Position numbers and translations under genes: made by a program | Assembly (NCBI GenBank): GCA_032622095.1 | Contig: CP136061.1 | Location: 266,547,551-266,611,550 of the forward strand | Reading direction: 5' to 3' | DNA: 64,000 bases | Source of the DNA: Siphonodentalium dalli | Lineage: Eukaryota; Mollusca; Scaphopoda; Gadilida; Siphonodentaliidae | Notes under the pieces: model-generated | Told to the model about the DNA's origin: nothing | The model's input: the letters and a program-made list of their open reading frames with translations, nothing else | The model's database searches: none | Shown: piece by piece, positions 33,285 to 44,617 of the stretch | How positions within the stretch are numbered: the stretch's first letter is position 1 | Layout of the letters: each line of letters opens with the position of its first letter

Positions 33285-35409
33285 TAGCTAATTGCACATT
33301 AGCGTAAGTGAATTACAATTAAGCGTAATGTATTACACTCAGGGGTAATGCACACATATAAAGCGTACTTCACTTACGCTTAACCATATGATGTAGATAA
33401 AGCATTACTCCTATGAGTAATAGAATTATGACTAGTGTGCTTAAGCGTAATTGATTAAAGTGTGCTTAAGCGTAATTGATTTACACTTAAGCTCACTGGT
33501 CATTTATTTTCATTGATAGATTAATTACACTTAATCATAAATGAATTATGCTTAAGCGATTATACGAGAAGCCGTTTTCACATTTATTCTGATTCTGCTT
33601 AATCGCAAATCATTTACGCTTAAGTGTAAATCATTTGCACTTAAGAGCAAATCATTTATACTTAAATACAAATCATATGCGCTTTAGCGGAAATAGTATG
33701 GGAGGCCCTTTTCACATTTATTATTTATTTGCGCTTAAGCGCAAATATTTGTGCTTAAGCATAAATCATTAAGCACAAATATTTGTGCTTAAGCGTAAAT
33801 CATTTGCGCTTAAGCACAAATATGTGTCTATCAATTTATTTGCGCTTAAGCGCAAATACCTAACACTCCATTACATCCCTCTGATGTGAATGATTGAGTC
33901 CATCTCATATTATATTAGCATGGGCCCATAGTAATAGCCCCATACAGACTCGAAGTTGAAGAAAAAACATTTTTCCATATGCATATCAGCATCTCTGTCC
34001 CTGGTGTCCCAAGATTTGGTGCCTCACTCCCAGAGCTCATGTATATTTTATTATCTCCTGCACAGATATATACCATTTCCATGGCCATAAATAGGGAATT
34101 AGGGGTTACTGGGGTTTGCTTCCCTCATATGGTGTACTCATTGACTTGAAGTTGGGGAAAAACCCCTATTTTCATAATATCAGCATCCCTGTCCCCAAGA
34201 ATTTGTGTCGCCATCCCAGAGATATAGTATATTTTATAAAAGAGACATATCCTACACAGATCTATATCATTTCCATGGTCATAAAACAGATCTTGGTATG
34301 GTGGGGCTATATCAATTTTAGTGATGTGTTTAGGCCTGTGCCATGTAAAATTAATTCAGGGGGGATCATTGCATATTGATTTTTATTTGCGCTTAAGTGC
34401 AAATGATTTGCGCTTAAGCGCAAATATGATCTATTTGCTTAATTGCAAATGATAGAGGTTATTTGCGCTTAAGCGTAAATAAATAATAAATGTGAAAAGG
34501 GCCTCCCATATAATAGATCACATTTATGGCAATTTTATGCTAAAGCGCAAATATATTATTAGACACATATTTTTTGCGCTTGAGCGCAAATGATTTACAC
34601 TAATAAATAATATATTTGAAAAGGCTGTCTCCCATGCGATTTCCTCTAAACTCAAATTTACTCTGGCAATAAGACATCAATCAAACATCGGTTTAGACTC
34701 CCCCATATACTATGAGATGGACTCAATTATTCAGACAGAGGAAATCAGTTGGAGTTAGGTATTTGCTTAAGCATTATTCATATTAATTATGCTTATGTGT
34801 AAATGAGTTCCGCGCTTAAGCGTAAATGAAGTACGCTTAAACGTAATTCATATACACTCTCATTGAACTCCCCTCAAGCTGAAATGGATGCAACCGCATT
34901 ACTAATGCCAGTAACCTACATCAGGTTATACCAATATACATGAGGTATATGGGGAGCCAAATTAACATTTAATAAATAATAGAGCTTAACCGATATAATT
35001 GAGCTTAAGCGATATAATAAGGGAAGATATAATTGCGATTAAGTTCAATAAGGAAATATCTAATTGCGCTTAGCACAATAAGGAATATCTTATTGCACTT
35101 AAGCACAAAAAGGAATATCGTATTGCACTTAAGCGCAATAAGGAATCTCTAAGCGCAATAAGGAATCTTTTTATTGCACTTAAGCGCGATAAGAAATATT
35201 CTTATTGCACTTAAGTGTAATTAGAGATTCCTTGATTTGGGGGGGGGGCTTTAGCTCAATTATTTATTAAATGTTAATTTGGCTTCCTCCCATAGAGGTG
35301 AGATAGCTGATGAACCCAATTACACTCAAGCGTAATTCAAATGTATTACGCTGATCGTAAGTTAATTATGCTTAAGCATAAATAATTTATGCTTAAGTGT
35401 AATTAGCTA
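33285..35409. mobile_element. 2.1-kb element built of CTTAAG palindromes (GCGCTTAAGCGC)
   Basis: The outer ends are TAGCTAATTGCAC and GTGTAATTAGCTA. Dozens of copies of the self-complementary word GCGCTTAAGCGC and variants (CACTTAAGTG, TGCTTAAGCA), flanked by AAT on one or both sides, fill 33,300-33,860 and 34,380-35,400. Larger mirrored blocks also exist: GGGAGGCCCTTTTCACATTT at 33,699 against AAATGTGAAAAGGGCCTCCC at 34,488, and TGAGTCCATCTCAT near 33,893 against ATGAGATGGACTCA near 34,720. Non-coding. I know no family with this layout. Confidence 0.7.
33945..34290 (+). repeat. Two ~190-bp tandem copies in the core of the CTTAAG element
   Basis: CAGCATCTCTGTCCCTGGTG, CCCAGAGCTCATGTATATTT and TATACCATTTCCATGGCCAT at 33,987-34,087 recur as CAGCATCCCTGTCCCCAAGA, CCCAGAGATATAGTATATTT and TATATCATTTCCATGGTCAT at 34,180-34,280. 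Confidence 0.75.
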
Positions 35410-36827
35410 CTATAAAGTGAATCTGGGATAAGGGGAGTACTCTAAATTGTTCTTTCGACCAGCTGTTTCTACCAATTAAAAAAAATTCTCATTTATTTTG
35501 AAACTAATGAAAGACAATGGTATATTTTTTTACTAGTAATATTCATTATAAAGTTGTACAAATCTGAAAACAAACAAAATTTTAATATTTAAGAAATTTA
35601 GAGTTCCCTCTCTTACAGCAGCAACCACTATGCCAGGAAGACCAATCGATCTAGTTCAGCCCGATTGGGCTATTATAATTTATAGATCGATCGGTGGTTC
35701 ATGCACTCTCTGCGTTTGAAATATTGCTAATAATTTCCATTTACATAAGTCAATAATGCCATTGCAGATAACTTCATCTTAAATTCGACCAAATGTGTTG
35801 ACGTTTGATAAGAAGGGCAGGAATTCCCCGATTTGTTTATTTTCAATCGATGAGAAGCATGACGACCTGGATCAGCTGATCGGTTCGGAGGTGTGCCAAT
35901 CGTATTTTGCATGCTGTGAATACCCATTCACGCCTAAATTTGCAAACAATCCATATATAACATATACACAGTGTGTACACTTTGTTAGTTGCCAATTAAT
36001 TCTCGACATTTCAATTAGAAAACATGAGATATCGATGCAAAAATCAAGACATAATCACATTATCTAGTTTGTGTTTTGTTGAATCTACTTTCGGTTATCG
36101 ACATGTCGGCTATTGTTTTGGCTGTTCTCTTAACCGTGCGTGCCAGCCGATCGTCGTTTTTCGGGCGGTTCCGATTTCTTCCGAATATAATTCCATGACC
36201 TCCACGCGATGATTCGCGCCGAAAATGTGGTTGTATCTGAGAAGATTTCTTACTCTGACCGCAGTTTTCAACAATTTAATACGGGGCGAATACCGCATCA
36301 ATAATATGCAACCTTGGGGTTTTATTTCTAGTTTTTTATGACCTTTCTTATGGTATATCGGATACAGTTCTGTCTGACATGAAATATATACCCACCGGGA
36401 GTGAAGCTAATGACTTTAATATAATGCCAATGTAAATCATTGTTTGTATATACTTTGTGTAGAAATAATCCAGATGAAGCAAAATACCCATAAAACAACC
36501 TCAATGATCCGTTTCTTTCTGCAAGCTGCCTTTTCAAACAGGCGAAATTTGAGCGCAAAATTTTTTAAATTAAAAACAGTGGATCTGTTGAAGTTGATGG
36601 AACATTGAGGAATATAATTAATTAATTATATGGAATATGATTATTATGACAGTGTATGCACATCGTGAAACAAATAAATTGGAATACCGTAATCATTCTT
36701 GATCATTATTATATTATGTGAACTTGAAGGAAATAGTACTGTTTACAATAGGTCAAAATGAGTCATGACCGCTTTCGCAGATTGATGCTTCCAGAAGGAT
36801 GTATACGTACGCACTACATGTACGTTC
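35410..36827. other. Interior of the 7.7-kb element, no recognised coding
   Basis: This is where a transposase would be expected, but the frames are short (up to about 90 codons) and carry no DD(E/D)-type or zinc-finger pattern I can recognise. A small palindrome CCAATCGATCTAG..TATAGATCGATCGG lies near 35,640-35,695. Confidence 0.35.
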
Positions 36828-37010
36828 ATGACTGCACTATGTTTACAATTACATCCAAATTTCAACTCAAACTTCGAAGTGAAATGGTGTGTTGACACGG
36901 AAACCGGCGAGCTCGCCAATTTTGAATGGGATGAGTTTCACAGTGGAGACTGGATAGGAAAATTCAATGACCATGAAATTCGGATTCAGTTGATCAACCA
37001 TGAAATTCCA
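36828..37010 (+). other. Coding-like island of unknown origin
   Basis: The frame reads through a stretch rich in Asp, Glu, Asn, Trp and Phe (for example EVKWCVDTETGELANFEWDE) whose codon use looks more gene-like than its surroundings. There is no in-phase splice pair that would fit it between A3 and B3 of the host gene. It may be a remnant of a protein carried by the 7.7-kb element or a captured exon. I recognise no domain. Confidence 0.25.
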
Positions 37011-37331
37011 GTGATGTTCCATATAATATATACATTCAAGTATATTAGGCTGTTAGGATCTAGGCCAGCCCAAGCCGACACTGCCATGAGTCGTTTTCCT
37101 ACTGAAGTTCTAATGGCGTTGCCACTGTGCACAGTGCAGGTAACAGTACTGACACTGTCCGCAGTGCAGGTGGCTGCCCTTGAAGTTGAATAAGTTGAAC
37201 TTGAATTGATTTTCCCCAGGGATCATGCATGGAAGTTGATGAAGATTAAGGTCATAAACAGTAAACTTCAAGGAACATTCTTTTAAAATTGTTCATCTTA
37301 CAAATCCTGTGTCAAGTTCAAGTTAGTACCG

Positions 37332-37859
37332 CTGATGGGGTCATTGTCACAAGGCATTGATCACAATCGTGGCCAGATTTTTAAATTGATCACAAATGTA
37401 AGAAATGTTCCCAGCTTTTCTATGGTGATCACATTTATAGCCAGCTTTTCATATTCATGCGAGCATCGGTGAACACGATTAGGTTATAAATAATCTACGT
37501 ACGGTAATTTTTCTGAATTGGTGGATGAAAAACAACTTTACTTTTAAATTGATATTTATATTTCTGTCTAATAACCTGAGAGGTTTCCGATCAATGTCGT
37601 TAGAATGCTCGAATTATATGCCATTAATGTAATTTAAGTTGATAAACAAAGTCAGTTTTGGAGCATGATGTCGACATTTTAGTCACAAACACGATGACGT
37701 CATACTGGTATTTCGCGCCATATAAAGCATGCGATTAGAAAAGCTGGCTACGAATGTGATCGCCGGTGAAAAGCTGGCTACATTTGTGATCGATTTAAAA
37801 AGCTGGCTATAAACCGTTACGAATGTGACCGGAGCCTTGTGACAATGACCCCATCGACC
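37332..37859. mobile_element. 528-bp element with GATGGGGTCATTGTCACAAG ends
   Basis: The left end GATGGGGTCATTGTCACAAG and the right end CTTGTGACAATGACCCCATC are exact complements. TTAGTACCG occurs just outside both ends (37,323-37,331 and 37,860-37,868), a possible 9-bp duplication though 2-4 bases separate it from the matched ends. AAAAGCTGGCTA words repeat inside. Confidence 0.7.
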
Positions 37860-38814
37860 TTAGTACCGGTACTTACTAGTAGTCATACAATGAAACGACT
37901 TTGCATATGTACGTACTAGCTACTACTGCTAGTACATGGACAAACGATGGTACAATATGTCAAATTCAATTATATGTGACCGCCTTCGCAGATTGCTGAT
38001 CCACATGCTGCTTCAGAAAGTTCATAATCCAAGTTCTAGTACTAGTAGATGTTTGTCTAGGTACATGTTCATGTTTTACGCAAATGAAGTTCCCCCAACA
38101 GAACATCAAAAAGTTCCCATACATGTACATGTATGTCAAATGATGGAATACGATCTCTATGTACGGGCATAGCCAAAGTAGAGTTTCATGACATGATCTA
38201 TGTACCGGTACAGGTGTGTGTGCACATTATTTATGTAGAACAATATTGCAATTGAATTAAATTTAGATCAATATAATTATTATTTAAATTGTGCCTCGTT
38301 ATTTCTTTTATCTATAGCTGTTATCCACAGTTATCCTGGGCATAAATTTACAGGCCATATGTTGACCCGCACACATTCTTCCTAATATGACATTAAAATG
38401 CTAACGGTAACATATACCCAAAAAAAATTGTGGTTCATGTTTCCCTACTAGTATACCAGCCCAGCCTACATGTATTCTAAACACACCAACCCCAGATTTT
38501 CATGGTGTCAAGAATTTTGTTGAAAAATAATTTTAATTTCTCATACATTTGTATATTCAGAATGGACTGTTTAGTATCTGTCAAAGCATATTGTGTTTAT
38601 TACCACTTTATATACAAAGAAAATCATGCATTAAGAGACGAAAAATCATAAGAATGTCAAAATTATATAAAATAAATTATATTTCAAGCTTGCCTATACC
38701 ATACTAGCCCCAATTTTTCTGACATGTAACTTGACCCAAACCTTTATTTTTCTTTGGTCTTAAATTCTTGTTTTGTACATTTGTTTGAAATTCACCTTAA
38801 TTAGCTCAAGAGTT

Positions 38815-39145
38815 GGTTGCAGTGAGTATGCAGGAAGCTGAGTAATTTGTTGCACGCTTTCCGCAAACAATTATCTGCTGCGAAAACGTTTATCATGCAA
38901 ATTAGTTTGCGGCAAATGTTCCGCAAATTTGCTGCACAGTTTGCCGCGACCTAATTTGCATGGTAAAAGTTTGCTGCAATCTTTTACCATGCAAATTAGG
39001 TCGCGGTAACCTTTGCAGCAAATTTGCGGAAAGTTTGCCGCAAACCTCATTTGCATGATAAAAGTTCGCAGCTGGTAGGTTTGCTGCAAATTTGCAGAAG
39101 GGTTTGCCGCACATTTGCAGCAAATGTTTGCGGCAAACATGTTTT
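38815..39145 (-). repeat. Right subterminal TTTGCNGCAAA array
   Basis: About fifteen TTTGC(C/A/T)GC(A/G)-type words, e.g. AGTTTGCGGCAAATG, TTTGCAGCAAATTTGCGG and TTTGCCGCAAACC. An inner palindrome CTAATTTGCATGGTAAAAG/CTTTTACCATGCAAATTAG lies at 38,952-38,999. Confidence 0.8.
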
Positions 39146-39166
39146 TTCGATAAGGGTAGTGCGATT

Positions 39167-41163
39167 CTGAGAATTATCACACGCCTGGAACGTCGTGCGA
39201 TCATGCGAATTACGTTGATAGATATTTATATCCCCAGCAACAAGGGAGAGATGAGGTAACAAAGTATTGCGATAAGGACTACCTATATTTTGAAAAATAG
39301 TTCTCATAAAGTTTACAAAAAATAGGTAGCCAAAAATAACATAATTACAGTGGGTCCGAAAACGCCTCCAACAATAGGCAGGGACCCATAACAATATGTA
39401 AAATGTAAGAAAAATATAAAACATATGTAAATATATCTAAAACAAACAATCTGAGCACTAACACCATGCGAATCAGATATACCAGATATCACAGTATTAA
39501 AGATTCTCAGATCAAGCAAGGAGAGGAGGAGACAGGGGAGGATGGCGGGATAATTTTTCGAGAGAAATCGAATCGTGCGACGCACCTCAAGGGAAATTAA
39601 TTATACACTCAATTAATCTTATTTAATAAATTACATTATGCTACTAGTATACCAGTATGACATAAGGATACCAATATTGTTCTGATGCCCATTATTATTG
39701 TTGCCTATAAATTGACACCTCTCCGTTATAACATGTGATCCTAAAAAATCCTCCAGTGCCTTTCAATTGCTATGGAGTTACAATTTGACACCACACTATG
39801 ATCATCATCTAATCATTTTCTTCAATGTAGTCACCTACTTAATGTTCTATGTCACTATGTGTATGCATGATGGTCAATCTATCAATCACAGAGATTTGTT
39901 AAGAGTTCATGTATGTTGCAATTAATGCTCAATACATATGGACATGTTGGTAGTAAACATACCAAAATAATTTAGAAAAACAAAGTTGAAATAATTTACT
40001 TTTTTTGGGTCATAATATCAAAAATCTAAATAAAACAACCTGAGTCTGAGACTCAAATGATATTTTTTATTTGGCCTTTAAAGGTAATAGCATTTTAATA
40101 GCCTGGTTTACGAACACTTTTTCCTCAAAATTGGAAAAATATATACTTTTTTTTATATATGTAATTGGTTTAATATGTTCACGCTGATTAAAATATGGTC
40201 ACAGTGGTGAAGAAAATATTTGATGGCAGAGCCTCTTTTTTTGCTTTCACCTCCTTTGCCATTATTTATACAGTTTTTTCAGAAGAAATACTAGTAGTTC
40301 AAGTAATTTTTTAAAAATCTTGTGAAGTTCATAGACAATTCTGTTATTTGTCATTTGTTGTGGTGATGCATAATTTCATTTTATTTACTGTTTTTCAACC
40401 CAAATGTTTGTGAATGAATGAGTTTATTTGAGCCCCGAATTGACATGGAACATGCAAACATATATCCATTTATACAAATGCACCAGAGTATATTGATGCG
40501 CAGTAGGGAACATCAGCATAAATACACATGTATATTATATACATTCAAGATATATATATATACAATGTACTGGTAACTCAACACTGCTACTCACATTTGT
40601 GAGCAGAACTTGATCTTGCACCGTCCATACTTCACACCCACATCAAAATTCAAAGGAGAATAAATTGTGTCCCTCTGTGCAAACAAAAATTATGTGGTTA
40701 AAGAGGTGCAATTAGGTAAGGTGTATATTCATATTAAAACACCCTTTACTTAATTCTCTGAATGCTTTATTCAAGAATATCGGTACAGATTTCAGAATGC
40801 TCATATTCTGTGTTGAGAGAAGTCTGTGAAACTTCCCCCTGTCTGGGATCTCCCAATGACATTTCAGTATATATTGTCGACGCAATTCATTAAAATAACT
40901 ACACATAATCATAAGGTGATATTCGTCGCCGAGGCCAGATTGACTTCCATCGGCCACTTTCTATGGCTAATAGTTATTAGAATTCTTATCTTCATGAGAG
41001 ATTCAATAAAATATGATGGTAGTTTGATCAAGTAAGTTTTCATTTCGAACGTGGGAGTTATAAAGTTATACAAATTACCCCTTGATGATGATGATGAACC
41101 AGGCTATATTATTGTTATGACCTGAGCATTTAATATTTTATTTCTTTTCTATTTTTTTTAAAG
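39167..41163. other. Intron 6, 3' part
   Basis: No exon or known repeat is recognised. AT-rich, with a TA run at about 40,550. Confidence 0.4.
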
Positions 41164-41500
41164 GATAAAGTAATAACATATGATGATACTAGGTGCCGTA
41201 GCCCTACAGAGAAGATGGAACCATGGCACGAATGCGTGTCAGGCCTGAATGTCGAGGTCATATTGGACAGAGGGGCAGACCATCAATATTACAAAGAGAG
41301 TGCGCCCTATGATATGAAAATCGTCATCGCTTACATGGATCACAAGATATATGGAAAAGATTTCAGTAAAGCGAAACTTGATGAATTCGGGACTAATAAG
41401 AACTCGAGCATTGTCATAGTTCCTGAATACAACACGACACTAGACACCATCCCGAAGAATGAAACAGAAGCCAGTGTTAATCCGAATAGCTCAGACAAAG
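41164..41500 (+). CDS. Coding exon 7: module B3 and membrane-proximal stalk
   Basis: The exon encodes residues 463-574. The acceptor is TTTTTTTTAAAG, the donor AAAG|GTTAGC (weak), phase 0 to 1. The core is C473-x9-W483-x2-C486, then NVEVILDRGAD and YDMKIVIAYMD, aligning with B1 and B2. The last 45 residues form a stalk rich in Asn, Ser, Thr, Glu and Lys with four N-glycosylation sequons (NSS, NTT, NET, NSS), as expected between a folded ectodomain and a membrane segment. The start at GAT matches the DQK start of B2. Confidence 0.87.
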
Positions 41501-41528
41501 GTTAGCGTCATTCTCATATTACACAGAC

Positions 41529-41690
41529 AAGCCTGAGTTTAGTGTGCCTGTCATTTGCAGAATGAGGTCCCCAGAGGGTGAGTTTAGTGACACTATCCTG
41601 CGTAGTGGGCCAGCATCACTAAATACAGAATGATGTGGCCAGAGGTTGAATTTAGTGAAGCTAGCCTGCTATATCCTTGCGCCATCTGCA
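41529..41690 (+). mobile_element. Family G element, left part
   Basis: GCCTGAGTTTAGTGTGCCTG then TCATTTGCAGAATGAGGTCC is the complete outer left end, followed by one decayed hairpin. Confidence 0.65.
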
Positions 41691-42108
41691 ACTCATTCAG
41701 TAAAAGATTCTCGATTAAGATGTGCGTTGTGTTTTGTCTATCTCTACCATCACCAATAGGACAGCTTTAAAAAATTCATTGATGTCTTCAATTGATGTCT
41801 CCAAATTCGACCACCCTCTCCCCCCTCCTCCAGGCCTCCAATTATTATTATTTTTTTTTAATCTTTATTGAAAAATAATGGAACTGTTGGAATATATTGT
41901 ATATACAATACAGCAAAAATCTAAACAATGTATTACACCATTTTATTGTAGGCCTGGAATCATGTATATGCGCATGAAATTTTACCAATATGCATAAACT
42001 GTAATCTAAAATCATATGATCAAAATGCTAATAGTACATATTTTATGAATCCGTGATTTATGATTCATATATGTGCAAACATTAGCAGGCCTCCAATTAT
42101 AACTACAT

Positions 42109-42290
42109 TACAGTAATGCCATAAGTAATCGACTCCTTAACCACAGCAGAATTATGAGTAACTTTTCAGGATTTAGTCGGAAATATGGCTTCTTGCCATT
42201 CATCGGAAAGCCATATTTCCGACTAAATTCTGAAAAGTTACCCATAATTCTGCTGTGATTAAGAAGTTGATTACTTGGGGCATTACTGTA
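42109..42290. mobile_element. Family M mariner-type MITE
   Basis: TACAGTAATGCCATAAGTAA to TTACTTGGGGCATTACTGTA. Arms meet at CATCGGAAAGCC. TA borders both ends. Confidence 0.8.
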
Positions 42291-42559
42291 TTTCTCATAT
42301 CATTAGGTTTCAGTTAACTACAGTCTGATTATCTATCTGTGACATTCTACTTCCAGAACAGCGAACCATGGTATTCAACGTCAGTACAATGTACTGCTAA
42401 TCAGAACTCAATATTTCTAGCTCCAAAATAAAATTGTTCAATCGAAACGTGTGCTGTAATTTGTGGGAATTCCACGCGCATCGGAGAAATGATATTTCTA
42501 TGACACTATGATAGACTCAGTACGTCAGTATGATTCTTGAGTGTATGCTTACACAGACA

Positions 42560-42680
42560 TCCATGCTAATATATTTACATATCCCATGTCTGTTATACTA
42601 AATCCTAATTGGTGATTGTCAACTACCATGGGTCATGTGTTTAAAAAACACACGATAACACAAACTGTTGTTACCCTCCT
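42560..42680 (+). repeat. Dispersed repeat related to the satellite flank
   Basis: TTTACATATCCCATG, TACTAAATCCTAATTGG, GTCATGTGTTTAAAAAACAC and GATAACACAAACTG also occur, diverged, at 44,745-44,925 and 62,945-63,090. Confidence 0.5.
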
Positions 42681-43113
42681 CCATGCTATTTTACCCACTT
42701 CTGATTGGCCAAAGTCCTGTCACGTGCCATGGTGACAAATCACACAGTCATCCGCTGACCATGCAGGTTGACATTGTTTTTTTCGCCCGCCTGATGTTAT
42801 ATTGCCAGAATATCTCCAAGCACACACAGTACAGTACTCCAATAGGTTCCAAAAAACACAATTTGTGGTGTTGGCTAATTTGCATATTTATTGTTAACAC
42901 CGATATTCAAACTCTTAAAGTTTATACTTTTATTTGGAAAGTGTTATCCTTTACTTTTTCCATGGAAACATCTTTGTAATTCAATATATTCTTGAAAAGT
43001 TTTGGTGTGATATTGAACAATTCGATGGCTGGAGGTAGGTTGGTTATAAATTTATGCTGGTGTACAACGTAATTGATACTTGTCGTGCATGTATTTGAAA
43101 GTACGCTTATCCC

Positions 43114-43496
43114 TTATCCCTTTACCCAACAAACCGGCCAAAACCGGCCAAATAAAGCTTCAACAGCCTAAAATATCTTGGATCTGTATCAATAAAACCA
43201 TACAAATATGGATATCATTGGAACCGGCTCATTGACCACATTGTGATGGTTACAGTTATGCCCTGTGCCAATGCATTCTCTTATATATGCGAGTCGACCA
43301 TAGGTCGCCTCGCATATATAAGAGAATGCATTGGCATAACACTTTTTACCATTTTTTCTTACATTCTTTAACAAGTTTATAATTTTTAATGTGTTAAGCC
43401 AATGCATTCTCTTATATATGCGAGGCGACCTATGGTCGACTCGCATATATAAGAGAATGCATTGGCACAGGGCCCTTCTGTTGGGTAAAGGGTTAT
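43114..43496 (+). mobile_element. Family P two-hairpin MITE flanked by TTAT
   Basis: The ends are CCCTTTACCCAACA and TGTTGGGTAAAGGG. The flanks are TTAT on both sides in direct orientation, a variant of the usual TTAA, which shows the four bases are a true target duplication. Opposed hairpins lie inside. Confidence 0.87.
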
Positions 43497-44034
43497 ACCA
43501 GTTTTCTTAAGCGCGTTTGCATTGTTATTATCGCAACATAGATGTGTTTTGTGTGGTGGTGTTCTGGAGAGTATTGATACACATGATGAAATCGACAACT
43601 TCTTTCGTGAGGATCGTAATGAAATTAACATCGCATTTGAATTTTGATTACAAGATGACATGCCGTCCATGAATATGCCAAATTGCAGAAGAACATACAA
43701 TGATGTACTTCTATTGCTTATTGGTTTGCATGGACCGATTTTGACGATTTAACCAACAAAATGATGGTAAATAAATGGCGATTATTCGTACGTCTTGACT
43801 AACTCATATGAATAGACATCCTACATCCTGGGACGATACAAATTTACTGAAAATATAATCACAAGAGAAAGCACTTGTGCGATATGGTGACTCAGTGCAA
43901 CATGGTGCATGTGAATGACAAGTAATCTGTGTTTAGTAATTGAATAACAAAACAGTTGTTGCACGTCTTCTCATAAGACATTGAGATTTGTGACCTGCTC
44001 GAAAACGGAATGTGGCTCAGTTTTCATGATGTAA
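43497..44034. other. Intron 7, unannotated part
   Basis: No exon or recognised repeat. Confidence 0.4.
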
Positions 44035-44196
44035 TCGGAAATATGGCCGGAAATATGGCTTGTTGCCCTTCATCGGAAAGCTCTCCCCGAGAGCTTTCCG
44101 ATGATTGGCAACAAGCCATATTTCCGACTAAATCCTGAAAAATTACCCACAATTCTGCTGTGGTTAAGGAGTCGATTATTTAGAACATTACTGTAC
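44035..44196. mobile_element. Family M MITE with degraded left arm
   Basis: The right arm is intact from GAGAGCTTTCCGATGATTGG to GAACATTACTGTA. The left arm keeps only GGAAATATGGCTTGTTGCCC and neighbours. Confidence 0.7.
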
Positions 44197-44617
44197 ATGA
44201 CTAAATGCAGTAGAAAGAATAACTTGGAGAAAGAATAATAGATTAAAAAGATTGAGCTGAGTTTGTAGAAAATATGAAGGAAAAAGCTACAAATATAAGA
44301 AATTAATGTATTTTGAGTGTGTTTTTATTGAGGGGTATGTCACTGGACTGTGGATCTCATTTAATGTGAACATAATGTGCCAAACGTCCACAGCGCTATG
44401 CCATCCAATAAAACACACTCAAACTACATTTATTTCTCAAAGTTTGTCTATATATCCAGAAATTTCTACAATTTTGGGGAAAAATAAAAATAAAAAATCC
44501 TCCATCATAAACGTTTTCCATATATACTGTAATTGCTTGGGTATATAGGTATTTTTTTCTATTAATAGCTGTATCTTTCATCCCAAGATTAATACCAATG
44601 TTTTCTTCTAATTTCAG

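Larger units (their letters stand above)
31443..39162. mobile_element. 7.7-kb terminal-inverted-repeat element with TTTGCNGCAAA subterminal arrays
   Basis: GCACTACCCTTATCGAAA at the left is repeated in reverse complement at the right end (TTTTCGATAAGGGTAGTGC), with weaker pairing continuing through GTTTGC(T/C)GCAA. GATT flanks both sides (31,439-31,442; 39,163-39,166), a possible 4-bp duplication. Inside each end lie 250-330 bp crowded with TTTGCNGCAAA-type words. The interior holds nested elements (33,285-35,409; 37,332-37,859) and no recognisable transposase. Superfamily not assigned. It occupies three quarters of intron 6. Confidence 0.75.
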
